64,000 nucleotides of DNA from Fibrobacter sp. UWB10 (lineage in GTDB: Bacteria > Fibrobacterota > Fibrobacteria > Fibrobacterales > Fibrobacteraceae): the NCBI RefSeq assembly GCF_900182935.1, contig NZ_FXUE01000005.1, positions 1 through 64,000 of the forward strand, read 5' to 3'. The translations under genes and the position numbers were made by a program. Under the pieces are notes generated by a model. The model searched no databases. It saw only the letters and a list, made by a program, of their open reading frames with translations, and was not told where the DNA came from. Shown here piece after piece: positions 17,609-26,477 of the stretch. Position 1 is the first letter of the stretch. Every line of letters begins with the position of its first letter.

Positions 17609-18349
17609 CTAGTCTCTCGTCTGTAGCGAAGCGTTCTCCCGTCTAAAATCGAGCCAGCGTTCGTACAAGAAGAGCGCAATAAAATTCTTTCCATCGATAA
17701 ATTCGTGGGCGGCTTCTTCGTAAGGGAGCACCACCGTTTTAATCCATTCGATTTCTTCGGTGTATTCCTGGTCCTTGCCGTCCATAGCTTTGAGCTGTTC
17801 CGGCGTCACGTCGCGTTCAATGGCATACAGACGAATGCGTTCATCTAAAAGTCCGCAGCTCGCGGCAAAGCCGTCGCTCTTGCCCTTATACCAAAAATCC
17901 ATCAAGTCAATCAGTTCAGAATCATCGGCCTTAATCTGGGCTTCTTCTTCGAGTTCACTCAAGGCTACCTTGCGGTAATCCCCCGTCCAGTCCAAAATAC
18001 CGGCCGGAATTTCGAGAGAAGCCTGTTCGCTAATGGCAAAGCGCGGCTGCTTCACCAGCAACAAATACTTTTTGCCTTCGCAGCGCAGCACCACGAGCAC
18101 ACCCACGGCATTTCCACGCACAAGCACAATGCCATGCACCGGGCGCCCATCCGGGAGAGTTGCCGTAGCATCGAGCTTAATGAATAACGGTTGCCTACCC
18201 TTGCGTAAAAAATCCACCGACGTAAAGTGAACCTTGGTCACTACGAATTTTTCTTGGGTCTTTTCCAGCCAATCCTTGTAAATACGGGATTCAAGGATAA
18301 TCGGGCGATCTGCCTCGGCAATTTCAGGAGAATAGGTATATTCGATCAT
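17609..18349 (-). CDS. Nudix hydrolase, ADP-sugar pyrophosphatase-like
   Basis: 246 aa from ATG 18349, overlapping the upstream lipoprotein stop (ATGA). Nudix enzymes hydrolyse nucleoside diphosphates linked to another moiety. The Nudix box is visible at 'EIPAGILDWTGD...' to 'SELEEEAQI' (about residues 120-148). The two Glu of EExx are present, but the usual Arg before Glu is Ser, so the box is divergent. The N-terminal beta domain (SVDFLRKGRQPLFIK, 'GNAVGVLVVL') resembles the ADP-ribose/ADP-glucose pyrophosphatase branch. Operon position suggests co-expression with envelope proteins. Substrate not predictable. Confidence 0.8.
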   Translation of the reverse strand: MIEYTYSPEIAEADRPIILESRIYKDWLEKTQEKFVVTKVHFTSVDFLRKGRQPLFIKLDATATLPDGRPVHGIVLVRGNAVGVLVVLRCEGKKYLLLVKQPRFAISEQASLEIPAGILDWTGDYRKVALSELEEEAQIKADDSELIDLMDFWYKGKSDGFAASCGLLDERIRLYAIERDVTPEQLKAMDGKDQEYTEEIEWIKTVVLPYEEAAHEFIDGKNFIALFLYERWLDFRRENASLQTRD

Positions 18350-19449
18350 TTTTCTTTCGGCGCGTCGGGCGCGACGGTCGCCTTTTTCCAAATTTTATAC
18401 AAACTATCAAGAGAAAGAGTACTGTCAGTATCGACTACCATCTCTTTGCTTGACAGGTTATAGACCATCCAATCTTTCTTGGAATTCGGCCCGCAGAACG
18501 TTTCGTTTTCATCGGGCGTAAACAGTTCGCGAATAAAGCGGGCTGTGCCCCCCACCACAAACGTATTAATCTCAAAACTACTATAAGTTCCGCACTCAGG
18601 AATCTTTTCAGTATAGTAGGTGCTGTAATGCCAAATCGTATCGGGGCGTTCCTGCAACTTGCCGAGTTCCGTAGAATCGTTTTCCCATTTAGAATTAATG
18701 CAATACACCGAATCTGAATCAGCGCAGGCATAATGTACCGGCACCAAGTTCGTATCGTTAATATTCCAGGAACTCGGGTAAACGGTATCGGGAACCGTAT
18801 TCTTACACATGTCTACACGATGCGTGCAGGTAGACTTCATGGTGCGCCAATAGAACACGCGCGGCGTAAGGGAATCAAGCACGCGCAATACAGTCGGCCC
18901 ATGCTTTTTTTCTTTGGTGCGCAACGGGAATGCATTCACATCGGCAAACGATGAATCCAGATACATTTCAAACGTATCCCTCGAAAGCGTACCGCGACGC
19001 AAAACGATAGAATCAAGCAAGGTATCGTTTTTCACTTTAATGACGCCGATATCCGTCATCAAATTCGACGGCAGCAACAGCTTAAGGGTCGTATCGGGGC
19101 GATAATAAGGGGCGGCACAATCTTCGGCAGTGGCATGAATCGAAAGCGTCGGTGCAATCCAAAGTACCGAATCCTGTTTTTCAAAATGCAAATCAATCGA
19201 TTTCAAGGCGCAGTTCGAAAACGTCCACATTTTCCCCATGTCCAAATACAGGGTATCCTTGGCCAGGTGAATCGTCTTGCCAGAATCTAGCCTTGCATAC
19301 GCAAAAAAGCCATCGCCATCGTAACTAAAGTCATCTTTGGATACATTCAAGGGGCCATCGGAATCTTTCTCGCAGCCTGCAAAAAACACGACTGCAAACA
19401 GAATCCAAAGCAGGCCCAAGACCATGTATTTAGAGCGAAAGCGGTTCAT
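18346..19449 (-). CDS. Hypothetical lipoprotein (367 aa)
   Basis: Start taken at ATG 19449, 13 bases after the upstream stop. The N-terminus has a basic start, a long hydrophobic core and the lipobox FFAGC, so it should be lipid-anchored. The mature part is rich in Asp/Ser/Thr and beta-strand-like segments with several Cys pairs. No domain is recognised. It lies between the LytM-like gene and the Nudix gene with short or overlapping junctions, so all three are probably one transcript with the STAS gene. Function unknown. Confidence 0.65.
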   Translation of the reverse strand: MNRFRSKYMVLGLLWILFAVVFFAGCEKDSDGPLNVSKDDFSYDGDGFFAYARLDSGKTIHLAKDTLYLDMGKMWTFSNCALKSIDLHFEKQDSVLWIAPTLSIHATAEDCAAPYYRPDTTLKLLLPSNLMTDIGVIKVKNDTLLDSIVLRRGTLSRDTFEMYLDSSFADVNAFPLRTKEKKHGPTVLRVLDSLTPRVFYWRTMKSTCTHRVDMCKNTVPDTVYPSSWNINDTNLVPVHYACADSDSVYCINSKWENDSTELGKLQERPDTIWHYSTYYTEKIPECGTYSSFEINTFVVGGTARFIRELFTPDENETFCGPNSKKDWMVYNLSSKEMVVDTDSTLSLDSLYKIWKKATVAPDAPKEK

Positions 19450-19462
19450 AAGACCAAAGGTA

Positions 19463-20383
19463 TTAAAAACCATGCAACTTTTCAAACGAAGCCAGCGAAT
19501 CTAAGGCGACAGGATGCGTCGATGCATAGAAATCGTTCCAACGCACAAACTGGCCATTCAAGCGAACCGACAAAAAGAACGTCGCGCTGTCTTTTGGAGA
19601 AAGCCTACCCAGCACCGATTCCATACCGACGGTATCGCCCACCGACAGCGAATCGCCAAGCGCACCCATTCCCAAAGTTTTGCTAGTCACGTTGTAGCCG
19701 TGGTCAATTTCGACAAAGTAACCAAGCGAATCGTGGCCGGTTTCAAGCACGCGACCCGAAAGCACCGGATAAATGGGAGCCTCACCAATACCGCTAAAAA
19801 CATCCATAGCCAACAAAGATTCCTGGCCTTCGAAGTCAAAGCCTTCGTCAATCGCAAGCGCCGACCATTCGAGCGGAAGCCTCGGGCACACACCAGGGAA
19901 TTTGCAACCCGTACTTTTAGAAATCCATACGTGGCTGGAATCGGATTTCATATAACGTAAATAAACCGAATTCTCACCATCTTCGTGCATAACGAGCAGA
20001 GCGTTCCCGAAGTCCTTGGTTGGCGCAATCCAATGAAGTTTGGACTTTTCCGTTTTACGCAACGAGCCTACATAACGCAAGAACGAATTCGGCAAGCGAG
20101 TCACCGGAATAGAATCGACCAGCACCCACGAGCACTGAGCCATTCCCTTCTTTAACACAAACGGGGTGCCGCCATAAAGTTTGCACTGGTAGTCCCAAGT
20201 TTCAATCGGTTTTTCTTCGACATTCCCCGGCAGCGGAAGCGCATTGGCAATCTTCGAAACCAATCCCGAAAAATATGCCGAAAGGGCAGCTGCCGCAACC
20301 AGCACCAGCCTGATTAAAGGGAACTTATGTTGAGTATTGAATGATTTGTGCTTACGTTTGTATTCTTGGAACTCGACAGGCAT
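19463..20383 (-). CDS. Membrane-anchored degenerate LytM/M23-like protein
   Basis: 306 aa from ATG 20383, four bases after the STAS-gene stop. One membrane segment (about residues 22-42) precedes a periplasmic domain. The C-terminal part ('APIYPVLSGRVLETGHDSLGYFVEIDHG', spread over about residues 205-235, then 'VGDTVGMESVLGRL') has the strand pattern of M23/LytM peptidases. The zinc ligands of that family are not where expected: there is no HxH motif near the end and no clear first His. If it is M23-like, it is probably a non-catalytic regulator such as EnvC/NlpD-type activators. Domain call moderate; inactivity is inference. Confidence 0.55.
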   Translation of the reverse strand: MPVEFQEYKRKHKSFNTQHKFPLIRLVLVAAAALSAYFSGLVSKIANALPLPGNVEEKPIETWDYQCKLYGGTPFVLKKGMAQCSWVLVDSIPVTRLPNSFLRYVGSLRKTEKSKLHWIAPTKDFGNALLVMHEDGENSVYLRYMKSDSSHVWISKSTGCKFPGVCPRLPLEWSALAIDEGFDFEGQESLLAMDVFSGIGEAPIYPVLSGRVLETGHDSLGYFVEIDHGYNVTSKTLGMGALGDSLSVGDTVGMESVLGRLSPKDSATFFLSVRLNGQFVRWNDFYASTHPVALDSLASFEKLHGF

Positions 20384-20387
20384 CGGA

Positions 20388-21053
20388 CTAAAGGCTGAAA
20401 ATCGCGATGGCACCGCCTACAGCAGCCAACAAAAGCAAAGCAACAATAACCACAGTCTTGGCCGAAGACGGTTCTTCGTCGAACGGAACGTCCAAGCCCT
20501 TCTTTTTAGACTTATCTGCAGGATCTTCCTTGGCAATTGCATTGAAACTCTTGGTAAATCTACGGTGTTGGCCAGTACGACGATCCAAGTGAGACGGAGT
20601 CACTTCGATAGAGCCCATGGTGCTACCCATATTCTGCGAAGCAACCGGAGCCGGTTCGTCACGGACTTCAACTTCGGGTTCACTTGCAGCCGGGTTCTGA
20701 GCCTGCAACGAGAACGACATCATGTCTTCTTCGTAAGCGAACACCATGATGTTCTTGTCGAGACCGGCCTTCTTGAGGCCAACGAGAATCGTCTGGTTGC
20801 TGGTAAGAACAGCAAAAATGCCCTTGCGGTCTTCCATTTCCTGCTGGAACTGGATAAAGGCGTTATAGGCATCGCTATAGACAAAATCGAGTCCTGTCAA
20901 ATCGACAGCTAAATACTTTTCGTCAGTCTTTTCGGCGAGAAGTTCGCGAACGTCTTTCTTAAACTGTTCGGCATCGAACGCCCCAATCGGGTTCAGGGGG
21001 GCGGACATCAAATCAAAAATTCCAACTTCGCGATAATTCTTTAATTGCGGCAT
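20388..21053 (-). CDS. STAS-domain protein with C-terminal membrane anchor
   Basis: 221 aa. Residues about 1-115 have the STAS pattern of anti-sigma-factor antagonists ('YLAVDLTGLDFVYSDAYNAF' region, then 'GIFAVLTSNQTILVGLKKAGL'), including the Ser in the phosphorylation-loop position (YSDAYN). An acidic/Pro linker of about 80 residues follows, then a single C-terminal hydrophobic helix (VVIVALLLLAAVGGAIAIF), making it tail-anchored in the inner membrane. First gene of a probable four-gene unit. A TATATT box lies six bases before the ATG. The usual soluble partner kinase is not in the window. Confidence 0.65.
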   Translation of the reverse strand: MPQLKNYREVGIFDLMSAPLNPIGAFDAEQFKKDVRELLAEKTDEKYLAVDLTGLDFVYSDAYNAFIQFQQEMEDRKGIFAVLTSNQTILVGLKKAGLDKNIMVFAYEEDMMSFSLQAQNPAASEPEVEVRDEPAPVASQNMGSTMGSIEVTPSHLDRRTGQHRRFTKSFNAIAKEDPADKSKKKGLDVPFDEEPSSAKTVVIVALLLLAAVGGAIAIFSL

Positions 21054-21059
21054 ATTAGA

Positions 21060-21065
21060 AATATA
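21060..21065 (-). promoter_or_regulatory. -10 box six bases before the STAS gene start
   Basis: TATATT (minus strand) at 21065-21060; the ATG begins at 21053. Transcription would start at or next to the start codon, so a leaderless mRNA is likely if this box is used. There is no ribosome-binding site between box and ATG. Confidence 0.4.
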
Positions 21066-21147
21066 GACTAATTATGGTTCATCGTGTTTGCGTTATCACG
21101 AGAAAGCCCCCAAATCTCGCTAAAACTGCCACTTTTCGTTCCGTTTT

Positions 21148-22431
21148 CTACTCTAAGACCTCGTCATCTGTTTCAATCACGGCGTTTCTTGCCGGGGTCG
21201 GTGCAGTAGGAGTTGCTTCGGCCGGGCTTGCGTTGCGAGCCTCGGATTCAGCCTGTTCCTGCGTAGATTCCGGAGCCGGAGCGGGCTGTTCTGTCGCACC
21301 CTCCATAGCTTTGGATCCTTCATACGGTTCGCGTTCCATGTCTTCGTAAGAAGAATCCTCGTCGTTCTCTTCCGTCAAATTCTTGCTGCGGACCGGAGTA
21401 GCTTCGGGCGTACCCGGCTTGGGCGCATGGCTAAACAAGTACGGACTGACGCTTACACTCACGCGGTGAACCGGAGACAATACCGGGTGCGATTCGAAGG
21501 CGTAGTCGACTTTTACAAATTTTGCAATAACAAGACCCGCACCTGCAGTCACGCTCTGAAGTGTGGTAAAGCTCGAAAGGCCAGCCCTGAGAGAAAGACC
21601 GAAATCAAACGTGTATTCGATACCGCCACGACCGCCCGAAAGCCAATCCAAGGGATCTTCCCAAATGCGCTTGCCGCGGGAATCGTCGGTTTCATAATCC
21701 ATATCGCGGGCTTCGCGGTGCAAAAGGCCGGCCCCCTGCCAATACAGGTTCAACTTGCCATACAGGTAAGGCACCGGAAGTCCATAACTGGCAGCGAGAT
21801 AGAGTTCAGGAGCAGCGTATTCAAACTCGCCCGATTCCCAACTAGTCGCCGAAGACGTCCAGCCCTTCAGGAGCGTTGACACATAAAGTTGATCGATAGC
21901 GCGGAAACGAAGACCGGCATCGCCACGGAAGCCCCAACCCGTCTGATCCATATCGCGATAAAGCCCGTGGAACCCGACACCAAGTTCTAAGCGGTCCGTA
22001 AGCTTGCGGCCAAAGGTGACCGAGAATACGTAGTCTGCAATCGAAAGCGTATTATAGTTTGAGCCTTCGGGCAGAGGTTCGCCCTCTTTAATGTAGGGAA
22101 TATCGTCGGCACCGAATCTTGAAAAAGAAACGCCCAGGCCCTGACCCACTCCCAGCGGAATCACGGCAGACGCATAGTCATACTTTGTATCTTCGTAGTA
22201 TTCGGTATGTGAAAAAGAAGCCCACGCATAGTTTACATTTGCAAGCTGATAAGGGTTCGACATGAGCCCCAAGTAGTCTCCATCGACAGCCATGGTCGCA
22301 GAACCCAAAGCGGCGGAACGCGCACCCGGTTCAATGTCCAAGGTCGCATTTGCACCAACCACACGGTCTGCGGCAAAAGAACTCACGACAGCTAATGAAG
22401 CAATACAAACAGATAATTTCGCAAACGTCAT
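21148..22431 (-). CDS. PorV/UPF0164-like outer-membrane barrel
   Basis: 427 aa with a signal peptide cleaved near SSFA-ADR. The segment after it, 'GARSAALGSATMAVDGD' (about residues 35-51), 'SNPYQLANV' and 'WASFSHTEYYEDTKYDYAS', is typical of the PorV/PorQ (UPF0164) family of 14-strand barrels, relatives of FadL. In Bacteroidota, PorV helps the type IX secretion system. After the barrel (about residue 335) comes a Pro/Glu/Ala-rich tail of 90 residues, absent from most relatives. Single gene, divergent from the Xer gene. Confidence 0.75.
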   Translation of the reverse strand: MTFAKLSVCIASLAVVSSFAADRVVGANATLDIEPGARSAALGSATMAVDGDYLGLMSNPYQLANVNYAWASFSHTEYYEDTKYDYASAVIPLGVGQGLGVSFSRFGADDIPYIKEGEPLPEGSNYNTLSIADYVFSVTFGRKLTDRLELGVGFHGLYRDMDQTGWGFRGDAGLRFRAIDQLYVSTLLKGWTSSATSWESGEFEYAAPELYLAASYGLPVPYLYGKLNLYWQGAGLLHREARDMDYETDDSRGKRIWEDPLDWLSGGRGGIEYTFDFGLSLRAGLSSFTTLQSVTAGAGLVIAKFVKVDYAFESHPVLSPVHRVSVSVSPYLFSHAPKPGTPEATPVRSKNLTEENDEDSSYEDMEREPYEGSKAMEGATEQPAPAPESTQEQAESEARNASPAEATPTAPTPARNAVIETDDEVLE

Positions 22432-22490
22432 ACTTTGATACTCAAAATAGAATTATTTTTATCCAGTAGACCACTAAAAACGCGTTTTAA

Positions 22491-23396
22491 ATGAACCTTT
22501 CGGAACACATAGAGCAATATTTACAATACATCGCGGATAGGCGACGCTTTTCGCCGCGTACCATAGACACCTACCGCAAGTCGCTCACGAAGTTCATCGA
22601 ACACCTCGGCGAGGGTGCTGCCGAATTTTCACTCAACGCGTTCTCGGAATCTAGCGTCAAGACGTTCGTGTGGGACTTGAAGATGAAGCAGAAGCTTGCG
22701 CCCACGAGCATTTGCGAACACTTGGCCGCCTTAAAAAGTTTCGGCAAGTACCTAGTCAAGAGCAAGATTTCCGAAAAGAACCCGGCTGAAAACGTGCCCA
22801 TGCCCAAGCGCCCCAAGCGCCTGGTGAATGTTCTTGGGCAAAAGGATTTGGCCGAAGAAAAATTCCCGGAACTTCCTGAAAAGCCAACCCTGCAGCAAGT
22901 TCGCGCCCGCATTCTGCTGGAACTCATTTACGGTTCGGGCCTGCGTATTTCGGAATGCCAGAACCTCACTTGGGACCGCATTAACGAAAGAGAATTCTTG
23001 GTGCGCGTACTCGGCAAGGGCAACAAGGAACGAATCGTTCCCCTAACCGAAAGCTTTGTCGGGAGAATCGCCAGTTACAAACAAATGCAACTGGAGGCAG
23101 GGCACCTGCCGACGGCCACGGGCTACGTATTCTTGAGCGAAGACGGCAAGCCTTTCGGCCTGCGCACGCTCCGAAACGACATTCAAAAACTGCTCCGCGA
23201 CATCGGCTGGGAAGGTAAAGCCAGCCCGCACGTGCTACGCCATAGCTTTGCTACGCACCTGCTCGAAAACGGAGCCGAAATCATGAGCGTCAAAGAGATG
23301 CTCGGGCATTCGAACATCTCCACCACTCAGGTTTATACACATGTAAATGCAGAACGCCTGCGCGCCGCCTTCAAGAAGACGCACCCGCGAGCCTGA
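22491..23396 (+). CDS. Tyrosine recombinase, XerC/XerD family
   Basis: 301 aa, the usual length for Xer proteins. An N-terminal SAM-like DNA-binding domain (1-100) is followed by the catalytic domain with Arg in 'GSGLRISEC' near 151, Lys in 'GKGNKERIVPL' near 176, 'HVLRHSFATHLL' near 245, 'LGHSNISTTQ' near 271 and the nucleophilic Tyr in 'QVYTHV' near 281. All key residues are present. It probably resolves chromosome dimers at dif; whether it is the XerC or XerD type cannot be decided here. No mobile-element context. Convergent with the lipoprotein gene across a poly-C tract. Confidence 0.9.
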   Translation: MNLSEHIEQYLQYIADRRRFSPRTIDTYRKSLTKFIEHLGEGAAEFSLNAFSESSVKTFVWDLKMKQKLAPTSICEHLAALKSFGKYLVKSKISEKNPAENVPMPKRPKRLVNVLGQKDLAEEKFPELPEKPTLQQVRARILLELIYGSGLRISECQNLTWDRINEREFLVRVLGKGNKERIVPLTESFVGRIASYKQMQLEAGHLPTATGYVFLSEDGKPFGLRTLRNDIQKLLRDIGWEGKASPHVLRHSFATHLLENGAEIMSVKEMLGHSNISTTQVYTHVNAERLRAAFKKTHPRA

Positions 23397-23399
23397 CAG

Positions 23400-23411
23400 C
23401 CCCCCCCCCCC
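23400..23411. repeat. Homopolymer of 12 C between convergent genes
   Basis: Twelve consecutive C bases lie between the Xer stop codon and the stop codon of the minus-strand lipoprotein gene. Such tracts are prone to slippage, but here it is outside both reading frames. Confidence 0.9.
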
Positions 23412-23412
23412 G

Positions 23413-25242
23413 TTAATCGTGGACGCAACGAATAGTCTCATAGACATTGTACGAGGGATAACAAACCCCCATAATTCTTTCCATGAAACAAGGTGCAAAA
23501 GCTAGTGTTCCTTCTTCGTTCAGCGAAGAACTCCAAAATTCAGCCAAGTCTCCGGAATACCAGTGGTTGAACGATGCTTCGTTCGGATCAAAAAAAGCAA
23601 GCATACCATGACCGACAGGAATAATGGCAAAACCAAAAGAATCCCTCCCGTTGCCGCTAAGCGAATCCCCCACATCCTCGTCGAAATACTTTGCCCAGCC
23701 CTTCCGGGACTTGAGATGTAGCCCGGCAACATCCTTACCGCCCACAGCACTGAACAAGGTGGCCCATTCCGTAGAATCCGGCAAGTGCCAGCCCGAAGGG
23801 CATGCGATCAAAGCGCTTTCCAAATCATACGCACGACGATTTTTTGAACACTCACTTGGATTATTCTCTTCAAGGCAACGACTACCGCTCATTTTATATT
23901 CCAAATTTTCCGCCATCCAGGTCTGGCTTCCGATGCGGGTATACTTATAGACATGACCGTCACGCGCATCCTTGAACGTACCATAATTTCGCTCATTGTT
24001 CTTCACACAGCGCACATACCCCATGCTTTCGGTTTCCACATACTGGACATTCTCGGCACTTGTATAATAAACCATGTCGGGACTTCCTGACAGAGTTTCA
24101 TTTTCATCGGCAGTCCATACACCCCCATAAAAGACACCCTCGGATGAACCATAGGGAATAAACGAAAGTCCTATCCTGTCGTTACCCGCACCGTTGGAAT
24201 TCCAGCCTTTATAAGACTTCAACGCGGTTCCTTCCTTGCCCAGATTATCGATCAGGTCGTAAAGGAACTGGAACTCTTTTTTCGTGGGCATATGCCAACC
24301 CACCGGACAAACACCCTGATGGTAAACTGGGTCAACAGCAGCATCTGCATGGGCATTTGCATTCTTGTACGATTTGTCGAGATTCATCGCCGCCGTCCAC
24401 GTATAGAGCCTTCCGGCCATCGAGCACAAGCTCCCATCACCAAGGGGACACTTCATTTCGGATTTGGTGTTGCTATAAAGATCTCCATCGTAAGAAGTCG
24501 GAGTATAGTTCAGGTTTTGCGCCATCCAGACAACGGCCTCGTCGCCGGAACCAAACGTCATAATCCTGTAGGTTTGCTGGTCGCGGCTATCTTTCATCGT
24601 TTCGTACTTGATATACGGGCTTTCGAAATACTTCCTTAAGTAATTCGATGTAAGTTCCTCATAGGAGGAACTGCTAGCTACTTCAACCGAGCTACTGTAT
24701 TCTTCCACAGAGCTACTTGATACTCCTGCCGAACTGCTGGATTCTTTCACAGAGCTACTCGATACTCCTGCCGAACTGCTGGATTCTTTCACAGAGCTAC
24801 TCGATACTTCTGCCGAACTGCTGGATTCTTTCACAGAGCTACTCGATACTTCTGCCGAACTGCCGGACTCTTCTACAGAGCTACTCGATACTTCTGCCGA
24901 ACTGCTGGACTCTTCTACAGAGCTACTCGATACTTCTGCCGAACTGCTGGATTTAGCGGAAGAAGACTCTGAGGATGATGACTCTGACAAAGACTGTTCC
25001 GAAGAAGACGAATTGGCAGAACTACTTGAATTGTCGTCTTGCGAACTAGAAGAACTTTGCAAATTATCCTTGGAAGAACTGCTCGACTTTTCGGACGAAG
25101 ATGAATCATAAGAACAGGGATCGTCGTCAATCGGCTTTACGGAAGAGGAGTCATCCTCACAAGCCGCAAAAAACGCAAACAACCCCATCAAGGCAAAGTA
25201 TTTCCCAAACGACAATATGCTTTTAGAAGCAAACATCTTCAT
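23413..25242 (-). CDS. Fibrobacter major-domain lipoprotein with tandem Ser-rich repeats
   Basis: 609 aa from ATG 25242 with AGGAGG upstream. Lipoprotein signal with lipobox FFAAC near residue 28, then a very long Ser-rich linker (about 40-195) containing six 14-residue repeats, then two major paralogous domains (about 205-390 and 393-609). Domain marks: 'DSRDQQTYRIMTFG', 'VVWMAQNLNY', 'CPVGWHMPTKKEF' and 'GYVRCVK' in the first; 'DARDGHVYKYTRIG', 'TWMAENLEY', 'CPSGWHLPDSTEW' and 'IRCVHD' at the end of the second. Presumed surface lipoprotein; function not established. The repeat array probably varies in length between strains. Confidence 0.88.
   Translation of the reverse strand: MKMFASKSILSFGKYFALMGLFAFFAACEDDSSSVKPIDDDPCSYDSSSSEKSSSSSKDNLQSSSSSQDDNSSSSANSSSSEQSLSESSSSESSSAKSSSSAEVSSSSVEESSSSAEVSSSSVEESGSSAEVSSSSVKESSSSAEVSSSSVKESSSSAGVSSSSVKESSSSAGVSSSSVEEYSSSVEVASSSSYEELTSNYLRKYFESPYIKYETMKDSRDQQTYRIMTFGSGDEAVVWMAQNLNYTPTSYDGDLYSNTKSEMKCPLGDGSLCSMAGRLYTWTAAMNLDKSYKNANAHADAAVDPVYHQGVCPVGWHMPTKKEFQFLYDLIDNLGKEGTALKSYKGWNSNGAGNDRIGLSFIPYGSSEGVFYGGVWTADENETLSGSPDMVYYTSAENVQYVETESMGYVRCVKNNERNYGTFKDARDGHVYKYTRIGSQTWMAENLEYKMSGSRCLEENNPSECSKNRRAYDLESALIACPSGWHLPDSTEWATLFSAVGGKDVAGLHLKSRKGWAKYFDEDVGDSLSGNGRDSFGFAIIPVGHGMLAFFDPNEASFNHWYSGDLAEFWSSSLNEEGTLAFAPCFMERIMGVCYPSYNVYETIRCVHD
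24707..24958 (-). repeat. Six tandem 42-bp units (14-aa minisatellite)
   Basis: Copies start at 24707, 24749, 24791, 24833, 24875 and 24917, each 42 bases, with a few substitutions (for example GATACTCCTG versus GATACTTCTG). The unit keeps the frame and encodes a Ser-rich 14-residue motif with Val-Glu/Lys-Glu and Ala-Glu/Gly-Val steps. No spacer diversity, so not a CRISPR. Confidence 0.95.
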
Positions 25243-25258
25243 TCATCCTCCTAGACTA

Positions 25259-25873
25259 TCAGAACAAGTAGGTAAAGGTCGGACCCATATAGGTCACATG
25301 AAGCATTGTCGTCGAACCGCTACCAAAACGCGACTCGATGTAATCAAGGCCCAAAATGAACCCAACGCGGTAATGTTGCTTGATTGTGTAGCCCAGCGTA
25401 TAAAATCCCGAAGCGGTATATTCGCAATCCTGGGACAAATCTTCTGTCGTACTTTTTCCGTCTTCTTCGCCCCAGAAAAAATAAGCTAGACCGTAGGTGC
25501 CGCCACCGCCCATATAGAATCCCTTTATATGGAAATCCAGTTCCAGGCGCAAATAGGATTCAAAATACGAGATGCCTCCCGTATGCCCCGTGCGTTCCCA
25601 AGACCAGCCATTACGATTAAAGCCCAGCGCCGGAGATAACGAGAGCCAGCTAAACGGACGGAATTCCCACCCTCCGTAAACATGCACATTTCCGTAGCCA
25701 TTATATGAAGCCGTTCCGCCCCAATCCACGCTCCAATCCGTATATTCTCTGTTAAGGTATTGCACCTCGACTTTTGACGGGGCAATCATGCCGCCAACAA
25801 AAAAACGGGACTTGTAATCGTTCGCAAAAGCAAGCACCGGAAGCAGCAAAAGCAACAAAAACTTTTTCATCAT
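25259..25873 (-). CDS. Exported beta-barrel protein (204 aa)
   Basis: Signal peptide MMKKFLLLLLLPVLAFAN, then alternating aromatic/glycine beta-strands ending in Phe (TFTYLF*), as in small outer-membrane barrels. GGGGGCGG precedes the start; the gene is seven bases downstream of the lipoprotein gene and 16 bases upstream of the major-domain gene, so all probably belong to one transcript. No family recognised. A role in the outer membrane is inferred from strand pattern only. Confidence 0.65.
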   Translation of the reverse strand: MMKKFLLLLLLPVLAFANDYKSRFFVGGMIAPSKVEVQYLNREYTDWSVDWGGTASYNGYGNVHVYGGWEFRPFSWLSLSPALGFNRNGWSWERTGHTGGISYFESYLRLELDFHIKGFYMGGGGTYGLAYFFWGEEDGKSTTEDLSQDCEYTASGFYTLGYTIKQHYRVGFILGLDYIESRFGSGSTTMLHVTYMGPTFTYLF

Positions 25874-25880
25874 CCGCCCC

Positions 25881-26450
25881 CTATTCCTTTAGCGACCCTT
25901 TGCAGGCGTTCTTGTCATCGGTACGGGAGAATTTCCTGATCGACTCTGAATAATACACACCCCCAAACTTATCTTCTATCTTCAAGTAGAAGTCGAGACC
26001 GCTCAGTTTTCCATCAACCAGTCGGATTCCCTTATCTGCATAATTGTTGCCTCCCGTCTCCTTGTTATCCCAATAATACTTCCAGTCTTCTCCCCCCGTC
26101 CCCATAAAGCTGACCGTAGCGGGCATCACGGTTCCATTCACTTCCGCCGAATAATCCGGAAAATATTCCGAACCGACAAACTTCATGACATAAGTAAAAG
26201 ATGAATCCTTGCCGACGCAAAATTCCACACACGTCTTTGAAGGCGCGGCAACCACCGTTTCGTTCCGGATGACGCCCGGTTCCTGGAATGTTACCCAACG
26301 TTCGGTGCCAATGTTTTCCGTAGAAAGCCAACAACCGGCAACGTCTTCGATACTCGGAGCATAATCCGATTCGTCATCGACATCATAAATAGAGCAGCCG
26401 CCCATTACCAACGGCAATAAGGCTAAAAGGCCCCCAAGACTATATTTCAT
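25881..26450 (-). CDS. Hypothetical lipoprotein (189 aa)
   Basis: ATG 26450 is chosen for the GGGGGAG four bases upstream. The signal ends in lipobox VMGGC near residue 19. The mature protein begins acidic, then has a compact beta-rich domain ('VAGCWLSTENIGTERWVTF') resembling lipocalin-like 'GxW' openings, with four Cys. Function unknown. In line with two barrel genes and a beta-propeller lipoprotein, suggesting an envelope unit. Confidence 0.6.
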   Translation of the reverse strand: MKYSLGGLLALLPLVMGGCSIYDVDDESDYAPSIEDVAGCWLSTENIGTERWVTFQEPGVIRNETVVAAPSKTCVEFCVGKDSSFTYVMKFVGSEYFPDYSAEVNGTVMPATVSFMGTGGEDWKYYWDNKETGGNNYADKGIRLVDGKLSGLDFYLKIEDKFGGVYYSESIRKFSRTDDKNACKGSLKE

Positions 26451-26477
26451 GTACTCCCCCATTACTTTCATTTCTTA

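Noticed and set aside
18346-19485. Longer start for the lipoprotein gene at 19485
   Set aside because: It would overlap the upstream gene by 23 bases and bury the lipoprotein signal; ATG 19449 gives a normal signal peptide.
22491-23396. Integrase of a mobile element
   Set aside because: Length and motifs fit housekeeping XerC/D; no attachment site, tRNA target or phage genes nearby.
24707-24958. CRISPR-like regular repeats
   Set aside because: The units are contiguous, have no unique spacers, and keep the reading frame of a lipoprotein linker.
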